From: Deltaproteobacteria bacterium
Lineage (GTDB): Bacteria > Desulfobacterota > Desulfobacteria > Desulfobacterales > Desulfatirhabdiaceae
NCBI GenBank assembly: GCA_016219185.1
Contig: JACRBZ010000110.1
Coordinates: forward strand, 30,401-94,400
Length of the DNA: 64,000 nt
Reading direction: 5' to 3'
Positions 43,254-51,391 of the stretch are shown here, piece by piece. A program made the translations under genes and the position numbers. The notes below the pieces were generated by a model. The model saw only the letters and a list, made by a program, of their open reading frames with translations. It ran no database searches and was not told the DNA's origin. The stretch's first letter is position 1; the number at the start of each line of letters is the position of its first letter.

Positions 43254-44309
43254 TTATCGGCTGTCCCCGGTGACGCTCACTGAGGGGAAGAGCCTGGACC
43301 ACATCAGATATCCAAGCGTCAGGGCAAGGGTACAGCCGGCAAGCGTTGCCGCCAACCGATCGACCATGACTGTCCACGATGGCTCCTGCCCGAAGTCCAG
43401 TAGCAGGATGACCAGGGGCGTCATGACCGCGGCATAAGCTGCGTAATTGGCCTCCATGAGGATCGGACGCGCCGCGGAGAGTGCGGCAATCATCACGATC
43501 ATGGCCCACATAGGCGGCAATCCGAGCAAAAACAGGCCGGTGAGCAGAACACCGAACGCGGTTCCGGCCGCGCGCTGGAGCGTTCGTTTCAAAGCTGCCT
43601 GAAGATTGCGCTGCACCACGATTACCACCGTAACAGACACCCAGTAACCATGATGGTGGGGCCAAATCCATTCATATACTTCTGCAGCGGCCAGACATAA
43701 GGTAATGCGAATGGCGTATTGCCAACCCGACAGATGGGTGAGCGAATTCCGCCACCGGCGGAGCAACTGACCCGCGGAATGATGGGGAGGTTGATCGGTA
43801 TTTGCAGGGATTGGGGGAGCGGAGCACATGGTCCGAAACAGCGGCCTCAATACCAGGGACAGACCCGCGGTCCAGGCGGCACCCAGGAAAAATAAGAGCA
43901 TCAATCCGAGCGGGTGAGCTTCCCGCATGCCAAGATTCGCCGCGATCAGGGTGTACAGTATGAATTGGGTAGCAGCCCGCGCCAGCGGCCTGCTGATACC
44001 GCCAAGAAGCCCCGCCGCCGCCGCGACCGCAGGAATACCGACAGCGGCCAGCATATCGCCGTGTCCGGTCATGGCCGGACCTGTAAACATCGCTACGCTT
44101 CCGGCCACGGTGGCATGGATCAGGCCGGGCATCTGTTCGCGGAACGTTTCGCCCTTTCCTTCTCCGCTCAGCGCCAGTCCGCCCAGGGATACCGCCATTC
44201 CGATCCGTGGATGGCCGGTCATGGCCCCGACCGCTATCGGCCCGGCAAGACCCAACATGGCTGCGACAACTTGATGCGCTCGCGGGAATTTCAGCAGCAG
44301 TGACGGCAT
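43254..44309 (-). CDS. FUSC-family membrane transporter
   Basis: The 351-residue membrane protein has two halves of hydrophobic helices joined by a hydrophilic linker (residues about 160-185). The second half holds the FUSC motif YWVSVTVVIVVQRNLQAALK, then RTLQRAAGTAFGVLLTGLFL. FUSC proteins export aromatic acids and related compounds. Other members of the YccS/YhfK type are about twice as long, so this is a compact form. It starts eight bases after the wrbA stop in the same direction, suggesting one transcript that joins quinone or aromatic detoxification functions. Confidence 0.83.
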   Translation of the reverse strand: MPSLLLKFPRAHQVVAAMLGLAGPIAVGAMTGHPRIGMAVSLGGLALSGEGKGETFREQMPGLIHATVAGSVAMFTGPAMTGHGDMLAAVGIPAVAAAAGLLGGISRPLARAATQFILYTLIAANLGMREAHPLGLMLLFFLGAAWTAGLSLVLRPLFRTMCSAPPIPANTDQPPHHSAGQLLRRWRNSLTHLSGWQYAIRITLCLAAAEVYEWIWPHHHGYWVSVTVVIVVQRNLQAALKRTLQRAAGTAFGVLLTGLFLLGLPPMWAMIVMIAALSAARPILMEANYAAYAAVMTPLVILLLDFGQEPSWTVMVDRLAATLAGCTLALTLGYLMWSRLFPSVSVTGDSR

Positions 44310-44317
44310 TGAAACCG

Positions 44318-44931
44318 CTATCCCTTCAGCTTCAGGGCAATGCGCGCCACGTGCGAACCCTGGAAGCGGGCGCCGGCCAGCTCATTTTCGCTCGGCATCC
44401 GCTCACCCCGACCACCCGTAATGGTTGAGGCTCCGTAAGGAGACCCCCCGGTGATTTCCGCAATTCCCATCTGCCCGGCAAAGGCGTAGGGCAGGCCAAC
44501 CACCACCATCCCCTGATGCAGGAGCGTGACGTGAAAGCTCAGGATTGTCGATTCCTGGCCGCCATGCTGGGTGGCGGAACTGGCGAAGACGCTGCCGACC
44601 TTACCGACGAGCGATCCCTTCATCCAGAGCTGGCCGGTCGCATCCAGGAACTGGCGCATCTGTCCGCACATATTGCCGAAGCGGGTCGGCGTGCCGAAGA
44701 TAACGGCATCGGCATCCACAAGGTCATCCACCGCGGCAATCGGGATATGGGCCATTGCCTTCTGGGCTTCCAGAGCCCCCATCATCCCCAATACCTCATT
44801 GGACAGCGTCTCCGGCACGCGCTTGATGACCGCCTCGCACCCCGCCCCTCACGAACACCTTCAGCAACCGCCTCGGCCATCTTGTAGATGTGCCCATACA
44901 TACTGTAATGAACGATTAATATTTTACACAT
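44318..44931 (-). pseudogene. wrbA: NAD(P)H:quinone oxidoreductase WrbA, frameshifted
   Basis: The flavodoxin-like start CKILIVHYSMYGHIYKMAEA (from the ATG at 44931, with GGAGG eight bases upstream) contains the FMN phosphate loop. Around 44840 the frame must shift by one base to continue with EAVIKRVPETLSNEVLGMM and the typical GTPTRFGNMCGQMRQFLDAT and TILSFHVTLLHQGMVVVG. Without the shift the protein ends after about 49 residues. The lost base lies in a G-rich run (GGGGCGGGG on the minus strand), so a sequencing error is quite possible. WrbA reduces quinones by two electrons. Confidence 0.8.
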
Positions 44932-45267
44932 TTTCCGTTCCTCCTTTTCAGATGATATCGTTTGAACGTTTGCCGACAGATTCGGCCGAGAAACATTCAC
45001 ACAAAAAGAAAGGGTATATGAAATTTTAAGGACATAATATCGTTTTTCAAGTAAACAATGAAATTCAATCGCCGGATCCCTCGGATTTCATTGAACACCA
45101 GCCATCTCGAGCCCCTTTCACCCCGGAATGTCCTGCGGGGGATTATGCTCATTCTCCCTCCCCGCGGATATTAGACGTCAGCTTCTCCGGCAGCATGGCC
45201 ACATCTTATTCATGTAACGATGCCGAAATGGCCGGCAGCTATCATTTTTCCTCTCTATGTATCAGCG
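44932..45267. other. Region without a recognisable gene
   Basis: About 335 bases separate the wrbA start from the ADP-ribosylglycohydrolase stop. They hold the wrbA ribosome site and presumably its promoter near 45000-45060, where the sequence is AT-rich. No open frame of interest and no strong hairpin terminator was seen. Confidence 0.55.
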
Positions 45268-46350
45268 TCAGGGACTTCCGACTTTTGAAGCCAGGTCCAA
45301 GGCCAGTTTGCTGAGAGCCGCAGATTCATCGAGACCATCCAGGAAGCGTTGAGGGATGCCCGAAAAACCGGTTTGGGCGCCAACGAGAGCCCCGGTGAGG
45401 ATGGCGCGCGCCTGGTTTTGCCCGCCGCCATTGACGGCATGGAGCATGGCCGATTCGAAATCGTTGTGGAACCGGGCGGCCAGGTAGTAGGCGGCGGGAA
45501 GCTGGTGGTAAATGGCGCAGGGCATGCCGTAAACAATGGACACCTTCCACGCGGGCTCTATTCGGATTTGCGGATCTGCCGCAGCTCTGGCCATATAAGA
45601 AGGCGTAAGCAGGGCGTCCGGCGAGGCGAACCGGCCGGCGCGGGGTGGATCCGGATCACCGGGACGTGGCGGCTGGAAATTGTCGCGGGTCACGGCGTGA
45701 AATGGCAGTTCCCCGTTTTTTACCAGTTCCATGAGTTTGGCGGACAGTTCCGCATCGAGCGTATGCCCCTGAACCAGAAGACCCAACACCGAGCAAAAGG
45801 CGACGGTCATCGAGACCACGGTATCATCCGCCTGGGTCAGGATGGTATTGTCGGCAACGGCGGATGCGAGCCGGGCGGGTTGCAGCGCATAGCGAACGGC
45901 TATGGCAAGAGTGCGTTCGATGGCTTCGGTGGTATCCGCATGGCCTCCGGTTTGTCCCCAGGGCAGGTTCTGCTGCACGCGACGCCTCCATGCCTCCCGG
46001 ATCGACTGGCTGGTATATCCCCCCGGTCCGCTCACCGGTGTTCCATCAAGAAGCGGAAAAAGATCTTCATCCATCCGGCGGCAAAAATCCGCTGCATCGT
46101 AGCCGTCGCAATCCACAAGGGAGGCAAGCATGAGTCTGAGGATGAAACCTGCCTGGGAAAGTTGTCCTGCTTTGTGTCCTTCATGGTATCGGCCGGGCTT
46201 GGGATCGGTATAACCGTCGATCCAATCACCGTAGTCGCGGCGAAGTTCAGCCAGATCGTAATACCAATGAGGACCGAGACCCATGGCATCGCCTATGAAT
46301 GCCCCCATGATGGCGCCAGATGCGCGATCCCGGATCATTTTGTTCGGCAT
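45268..46350 (-). CDS. ADP-ribosylglycohydrolase family protein
   Basis: The 360-residue protein starts at 46350, where AAGGAGG is six bases away. The all-helical ADP-ribosylglycohydrolase signature is present: DRASGAIMGAFIGDAMGLG (residues 7-25), GHADTTEAIERT and VNGGGQNQARAILTGALVGAQ, where DraG enzymes normally have the metal-binding Asp pair (GGDTDT). Here that loop reads GGGQNQ, so two usual ligands are replaced and catalysis may be lost or altered. DraG removes ADP-ribose from nitrogenase reductase; this distant member has no nitrogen-fixation context and its substrate is unknown. Confidence 0.82.
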   Translation of the reverse strand: MPNKMIRDRASGAIMGAFIGDAMGLGPHWYYDLAELRRDYGDWIDGYTDPKPGRYHEGHKAGQLSQAGFILRLMLASLVDCDGYDAADFCRRMDEDLFPLLDGTPVSGPGGYTSQSIREAWRRRVQQNLPWGQTGGHADTTEAIERTLAIAVRYALQPARLASAVADNTILTQADDTVVSMTVAFCSVLGLLVQGHTLDAELSAKLMELVKNGELPFHAVTRDNFQPPRPGDPDPPRAGRFASPDALLTPSYMARAAADPQIRIEPAWKVSIVYGMPCAIYHQLPAAYYLAARFHNDFESAMLHAVNGGGQNQARAILTGALVGAQTGFSGIPQRFLDGLDESAALSKLALDLASKVGSP

Positions 46351-46402
46351 TTTATACCTCCTTGAGGATGTAAAGATGTTTATAACGCCCCCATCTCCCT
46401 GA

Positions 46403-47146
46403 CTATCTCTTCCGAGCAAGCCCGCGGATTGTGGCTTCCGCCTCCATGCGCTGATTCGGCATTTTCCGTACGGCTATCTCGCAAAGGAAGTGATAGAAAG
46501 GCGCTATGATCTCGAACCCATGCATTAAATCCGAAATCAATTTTTTGTCGATGCCGCTTCCTTGTATTTGCCGGTTGCAGATGAGGTAAAGATTTTTTCT
46601 GTTGTACCAGGCTTGAAATTCCTTGGGAATGTCCGCTTTCAAGGGTCGCTTGTATTCCTCGCCTTCGATTGTGAAAATTTCCTGCCCGGCGTAGAAAGAT
46701 ATGACAGAGAGGAACGACCTTGGATCTGAATCGATACTTTCGCGAAAATTGTCCATGGTTTGACGGCTTGCGTCGTAGAATCCCATGCCGTAACGATACG
46801 AATTTGGCGAAATCTCAAAGAAAAAAGCGGGGAAATCTTTCCACTCTTTCCTCAATCGCTTGAAAGTAATCCAGTGGCTTGTCTTATATGGGGATTTGTC
46901 CTTGGAGAACCGGGTGTCCCGATATATTCTCGATATTGTCTTATTCAATGCAGGCGTCACTTCAATGTCCGGGTCAATGCTCAGCATAAACAGGCCTAAC
47001 TCCGAAACCAGGGCCTGCATTGGTCTCAGAACATGATCCTGATAATCCGGCTTATGAAGCTCAAACCATGCTTTGTGGTTGTTGTCACAAAGATTTCCGA
47101 GAAATTGAAAAGTTGCGGAAGAAAAGCCTTCGAAATTTTCAATCAT
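46403..47146 (-). CDS. DUF2461 family protein
   Basis: The 247-residue protein shows the family pattern: FLGNLCDNNHKAWFELHK at the start, ISRIYRDTRFSKDKSPYKTS in the middle, and FFFEISPNSYRYGMGFY. No function is established for DUF2461. It lies just upstream of the ADP-ribosylglycohydrolase gene in the same direction, with 52 bases between them. No membrane segment or signal peptide is seen, so it is probably cytoplasmic. Confidence 0.85.
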   Translation of the reverse strand: MIENFEGFSSATFQFLGNLCDNNHKAWFELHKPDYQDHVLRPMQALVSELGLFMLSIDPDIEVTPALNKTISRIYRDTRFSKDKSPYKTSHWITFKRLRKEWKDFPAFFFEISPNSYRYGMGFYDASRQTMDNFRESIDSDPRSFLSVISFYAGQEIFTIEGEEYKRPLKADIPKEFQAWYNRKNLYLICNRQIQGSGIDKKLISDLMHGFEIIAPFYHFLCEIAVRKMPNQRMEAEATIRGLARKR

Positions 47147-47232
47147 GTTAGCGTCCCTTTCTTGCTCACTTGTGCAATATGATCCTTCTCACCACACCAA
47201 ATGCCATCGCTGAGCAGTCTGTGAGCAAACTT

Positions 47233-47535
47233 CTACTTCAATTTCTCGATTTCTTCTTCGACTTCCCTTGCGCCTTCATCGTAAAATTTCTCTTCATCCG
47301 GGGCAAGTTCTCGGAGAAGCCGAAGGAACTCACCTGCGTGAACGCGTTCCTCGTCGGCGATGTCTTTGAGAACCGCGATGGCAAGCTTGTTGTCCGTTGA
47401 CTCGGCGAGCTGCATGTACATTTGGACCGCTTCGTACTCCGCGGCGACCATGAAGCGAATTGCCCGGATGAGTTCCGCACTCGTGAGATTTCTGTTGTTC
47501 GCCAATCCTGAAAAAGGTGTTCCAAACTCCGGCAT
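47233..47535 (-). CDS. Ferritin-like/rubrerythrin-family small protein
   Basis: The 100-residue protein has diiron helix motifs: AAEYEAVQMYMQLAEST and IADEERVHAGEFLRLL, giving E-x-x-H type ligands on two helices. The length and acidic coiled end (EVEEEIEKLK) resemble the half-size ferritin-like proteins that dimerise to form a diiron site; some are packed in encapsulins, but no encapsulin gene is nearby. AGGAG seven bases upstream sets the start at 47535. A role in peroxide or iron handling in an anaerobe is inferred. Confidence 0.78.
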   Translation of the reverse strand: MPEFGTPFSGLANNRNLTSAELIRAIRFMVAAEYEAVQMYMQLAESTDNKLAIAVLKDIADEERVHAGEFLRLLRELAPDEEKFYDEGAREVEEEIEKLK

Positions 47536-47624
47536 GACAATTCTCCTTTCCTGGTGTTGATCTGATTTTCTGTCAGCGTCATTTGTCAATATATAGATTT
47601 GACGCCATTTTCTGGCCCTATGGG

Positions 47625-50312
47625 CTATATTTTCACTTTATATTCCTGGAAACCATCGATCAAATGCCTGAATGAAGTCGGCTTGTATTTTTCAAAACTT
47701 TCTTCATCCACATAAACGAAGTCGTACTTCATATCTGTCTGCACCCGGTTGACATCCTCGCACCATTGCCGCAGCCGCGCCATCTTCAGCGGTACGTCCA
47801 AATCTCCCTGCCCCTTCGTTTCGACAATAACAATCAGCTTGTCGGACAGTTTGACCATGAAATCCGGGTAGTAGTTGGAAATATCGCCGCCCGCATTCAC
47901 GTAATCAAGCTTGAAATGCACGGCAAGGTAGTTTTTCGCGTAGGAGATCACGTCGCCGCAATCCTCCAGGAATGCGGCGAATCGAAGCTCAAGCTGGCTG
48001 TCGCCAATAATGCGGTTGAAGACGCTTTTCTTCGGAACAAGGTAGCCTTGATCCTTGGCCACAAAAGGCCGGGTCTGGCGAAGCTTTATCGTGTCCCGGA
48101 TTTCGGCGTCGCCTTTGTCCCGGACGGTCAGCGCGTTGATAGCCTTTTTGAATGTCTCAATCAGTGTCTGGGTGGCGGCCGGTTCCGACAGGTTGCGTAA
48201 TGTGTTGAGGTCTTCCAGTTCCACCGGGCGGTCAAACAGCTCCGCTTGCACAAACGCCTTGACCTTGCCATACAGCACGTCATAGCCACTGACCAGACGC
48301 AGATCCTTCATGATGCTCCGAGCGAAGTAGCCGATCACGCCGCGGTAGTCGGCAACGCCGGCCGGGTCGAGAATCGTGGTATGTGCAATATCACCGGTGG
48401 CGATGTCCTTGAATACGATCTCCCTTTGTTCCGCTTCGCTGAATTTCAGAAAGGACAATCGCCGATGACGCATCGCGGCAATGTTCAGATCGCCGAGGCT
48501 TTTGTATTCCCGGTAGACACGGGGGGCCAGCACCGGAATTTCAATATCCAGCGCTTCAATGTCTTTTTTCTCGTTTTCCTTGTCAATTTCGACCACCAGC
48601 GGTGTCTTCGGCCCCGTCCCCTCCCCCATGGCCTTTCGCTCCAGCACCACTCCTTCGGCCTGAATGGATTCCACGAACTCCATAAAGGCATTGGTGCCGA
48701 CCACGCTGACGTACTCTTCCACATCACCGGGATACATTTTGCGCAGCCCCCGGCCCAATGTCTGCTCGGGAAGGATGTTGCTCGTCGCGGAATATGCGCG
48801 CAGGCCCACAATGGTGGTAACATTCTTCACGTCCCACCCCTCTTTGAGCATCATCACCGAGATAATGGCCCTGTACGGGCTGTCCATCCCGTCAATCTCA
48901 TTGGCCTGCTTGCGAATTTTCTCCAGTTCCTCCTTGCCCTTGCCGGAGGCTGCTTCGGAAATTTCGCCGTTGTTCTTGGTGTGAATGACCATCACGGCGT
49001 CTTTCAAGTCCGGGTAATTTCCCTCCAGATACTCGGCCACATCGTCGCAGTTTCGCGTGTCGTCGGTCATCACGAACAAAATCGCCTTCTTACCCATCTT
49101 CTCGTGTTCGGCATACGCCTTGCGCCATTCGATCACACCCAGATGGATATAGTCGGCATATTTCTCGGTGTATTTTGCGCTCTGCCGTTCACTCAACTTC
49201 GCGCGACTGGCGGCGTCGGGCAGAACGGGATGTTTAACGACGTTCTGAGAGATGGCCTCCACAAGCGGGTAATCGGCCACGGTCTGCACGAAAATCGCCC
49301 CGTTGTTATGCTTGGGCGTGGCCGTCGTATCCACCTGCATGGAAAGCGCCGCCCCTTTTTGCTTCAGCCGGTTGTGAATGTCTTCGATGGCTTTGAACCA
49401 GGCCATGCGCGGATCATGAATATGGTGAGCCTCGTCATTTAACACCATCAGTTCGTCAATGTCCCGGACGATCATGCCCAGATCCACCTTGGAATCCGTG
49501 GTCGCGCCCGTGGGCCGCTTGCCCAGAAAATAATCCCGCATGTCGTCATCATCGGGCGAAGGCGGAATGTCGTCTCCCGAATAAACCCGGTGGATGTTGG
49601 TCAGGAAGATATTGCCCGTATGCCGGGTGATACGAACCTCGTCCTGCAGATGCAGCGTCAGTTGAAAATCGTCGCGCCAGTTCCGCCCGTCAAATCCGTT
49701 GTCAGGGATCACCGGGTCGGCAAAGAATATACGCAGGCCCTGGAAATCCCGGTAAACACGGTCCAGGACAATGATGTTGGGCGTGATGACCAGAAAGTTG
49801 CGCGCCAGTTCCGATTCCGGCTCGTAGAGCTTGTGATAAAAACTCCACGCCAGCGCCAGGCTCAAGACCTTGGTCTTGCCGGTGCCCGTCGCCATCTTCA
49901 CCACGAACCGCCGCCAGGTTTCGTCGAACATGCTCCCGGATACGAGACCACTTGCATCGTATCGCATCAAATCGTGCTTGTCCTTAACCCCCACCACATC
50001 GTAGAGGTAGACAATCGTTTCCAGTGCCTCGCGCTGGGCGAAGTAGTATCCAAACTCAGACATGGTCCCGTCGGCCTTCGAAAGCAGATGCGGCGTGTTG
50101 AACCACCAATTGAGCAGGCTCCGGCTGGTATCCGCCGCGCCCACGTACCCCCCGTCCCGAAACTCCTTCACCTTGCGGCGCAGCTCCGCAACGAGCGGCG
50201 GCATGAGTTTTTCCATGCTGGTTTCCCGCAGTGCCTCATCGGCGGGAAACCAGCGTATGCTCGGGTCGAGAATCGCATGCGGGGATTGCGGAAAGTCTTT
50301 ATGCAGAGCCAT
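47625..50312 (-). CDS. res: Type III restriction endonuclease subunit Res (helicase-nuclease)
   Basis: The 895-residue protein has an SF2 helicase core: Walker A ATGTGKTK (141-148), a DEAH-box form NDEAHH near 290, TTATPK near 330 and EQTLGRGLRK near 525. The C-terminal PD-(D/E)XK nuclease has NYYPDFMVK, then VIVETKGQG. With Mod it cuts between two head-to-head unmethylated sites using ATP. It follows dinD after six bases; mod itself lies 4.7 kb upstream in the operon because ietAS and dinD are placed between. The first 17 codons also exist as a duplicate scar at 51340-51391. Confidence 0.92.
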   Translation of the reverse strand: MALHKDFPQSPHAILDPSIRWFPADEALRETSMEKLMPPLVAELRRKVKEFRDGGYVGAADTSRSLLNWWFNTPHLLSKADGTMSEFGYYFAQREALETIVYLYDVVGVKDKHDLMRYDASGLVSGSMFDETWRRFVVKMATGTGKTKVLSLALAWSFYHKLYEPESELARNFLVITPNIIVLDRVYRDFQGLRIFFADPVIPDNGFDGRNWRDDFQLTLHLQDEVRITRHTGNIFLTNIHRVYSGDDIPPSPDDDDMRDYFLGKRPTGATTDSKVDLGMIVRDIDELMVLNDEAHHIHDPRMAWFKAIEDIHNRLKQKGAALSMQVDTTATPKHNNGAIFVQTVADYPLVEAISQNVVKHPVLPDAASRAKLSERQSAKYTEKYADYIHLGVIEWRKAYAEHEKMGKKAILFVMTDDTRNCDDVAEYLEGNYPDLKDAVMVIHTKNNGEISEAASGKGKEELEKIRKQANEIDGMDSPYRAIISVMMLKEGWDVKNVTTIVGLRAYSATSNILPEQTLGRGLRKMYPGDVEEYVSVVGTNAFMEFVESIQAEGVVLERKAMGEGTGPKTPLVVEIDKENEKKDIEALDIEIPVLAPRVYREYKSLGDLNIAAMRHRRLSFLKFSEAEQREIVFKDIATGDIAHTTILDPAGVADYRGVIGYFARSIMKDLRLVSGYDVLYGKVKAFVQAELFDRPVELEDLNTLRNLSEPAATQTLIETFKKAINALTVRDKGDAEIRDTIKLRQTRPFVAKDQGYLVPKKSVFNRIIGDSQLELRFAAFLEDCGDVISYAKNYLAVHFKLDYVNAGGDISNYYPDFMVKLSDKLIVIVETKGQGDLDVPLKMARLRQWCEDVNRVQTDMKYDFVYVDEESFEKYKPTSFRHLIDGFQEYKVKI

Positions 50313-50318
50313 GTTCGG

Positions 50319-51179
50319 TTACTCGCTTTTCTTTTTTGCGGACAGCTCAGCCTTGCCGAGTTGCTTGCGCTGTTTGGTTTCGATCTTCTTGATGCTTTCC
50401 GCCACCGGCAAATCTTCGGGCATCGTACCGCCCAATTCCCGGATGGTTTGCCGTACCTTCGCGCCGACTTCATGATGCGTCCGGTTCGCCGCGTCTTTCC
50501 CCTTCACTTCGTCCCGGCGCAGTTTTTCCTCTGCCTGGGTGGCTCGGAACAGATTTGCAGCCAATTCCGTGCTCCCCATGTGATCCAGAATCTTCTGGCT
50601 CTTTTTCAAGCCTTTCCGCCGGTGAATGGCTTCCTGTTTCAGTCCGCCATAAAGCCCCATATACCCGTGATTTTGAAAAATGGCATAGTCCATGGGCTTG
50701 ATAACGCCCGCATCCCTGGCAGCATCGGCCAACTGAACATTATGGCGGCGCATCTCTTCACGCAACAGAATCCGCCGATCCTCTTCGATGCTTTCGTCCA
50801 CCAGTTCCTGGCGCCGCGTCTGGATGGCAAAATAGGTTTGACCATGCGCCACTATCTCTTTTTTAGGATCGGCGTTCTGGATGGCAAGGTAACAGGCATA
50901 GCGCGAAAGGAGAACAGTTTTGATGGGCCGCTCCGCGCCGCTGCCGATGGCGACCATTTCGGTGACGTCAACGAAATGGTCTTCGATGCGGTGGCCGCTG
51001 TTAAAACAGGACAACTTGGCCTTCTCGATTACTCCCTCGAAATTACGGTAGTCTCCGTAGCTCAGTAACCCGGCAAACTCACGGCTTGACCAAAACTCCA
51101 TACCTGCATCGTTCGTACGTTTGATTCTCTCGAAGGGCGATAGATGCCCCCCAGCGGAATCCCCAGATTCATTGCTCAT
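50319..51179 (-). CDS. dinD: DNA damage-inducible protein D (DinD)
   Basis: The 286-residue protein matches DinD: GMEFWSSREFAGLLSYGDY at the start, then RYACYLAIQNADPKKEIVAHG, ELVDESIEEDRRILLREEMR and LYGGLKQEAIHRRKGL. The N-terminal half resembles the BRO-N fold. E. coli DinD is SOS-induced and counteracts RecA filaments. Here the gene is a cargo of a type III R-M operon, six bases upstream of res, with AAAGGAGG before its ATG. I did not find a clear LexA box ahead of it. It could limit self-damage or control repair after restriction. Confidence 0.88.
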   Translation of the reverse strand: MSNESGDSAGGHLSPFERIKRTNDAGMEFWSSREFAGLLSYGDYRNFEGVIEKAKLSCFNSGHRIEDHFVDVTEMVAIGSGAERPIKTVLLSRYACYLAIQNADPKKEIVAHGQTYFAIQTRRQELVDESIEEDRRILLREEMRRHNVQLADAARDAGVIKPMDYAIFQNHGYMGLYGGLKQEAIHRRKGLKKSQKILDHMGSTELAANLFRATQAEEKLRRDEVKGKDAANRTHHEVGAKVRQTIRELGGTMPEDLPVAESIKKIETKQRKQLGKAELSAKKKSE

Positions 51180-51237
51180 AGACGAAAGCCTCCTTTCGGG
51201 TCCCTAAATTTTCCAAACCCATCGAATTCGGTGGAAT

Positions 51238-51391
51238 TATACGCTCACGTCAGCAATCGTCATCGTGTCGTTGCCGAAGATGTCCACCACCTTCACCGCA
51301 ATCTTGCGCCTCCCCGGCGTGTATCCGTAATGCAGACGCACGGATCGAGAATCGCGTGCGGGGATTGCGGAAAGTCTTTATGCAGGGCCAT
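51238..51391 (-). pseudogene. Scar: start of a second res fused to the end of a second mod
   Basis: Reading the minus strand from 51391, an ATG overlapping the ietS stop (TAATG) opens 17 codons nearly identical to the start of res (ALHKDFPQSPHAILDP). It then switches to another frame with the last codons of mod (RRKIAVKVVDIFGNDTMTI, then a TAA near 51238). Compare 50262-50312 (res start) and 55055-55130 (mod end). The fused relic shows that res once followed ietS directly and that a second mod once preceded dinD. Confidence 0.88.

Noticed and set aside
47233..47535. Small ferritin-like protein as encapsulin cargo
   Set aside because: The length fits, but no encapsulin shell gene lies nearby and no typical cargo-loading tail was recognised.
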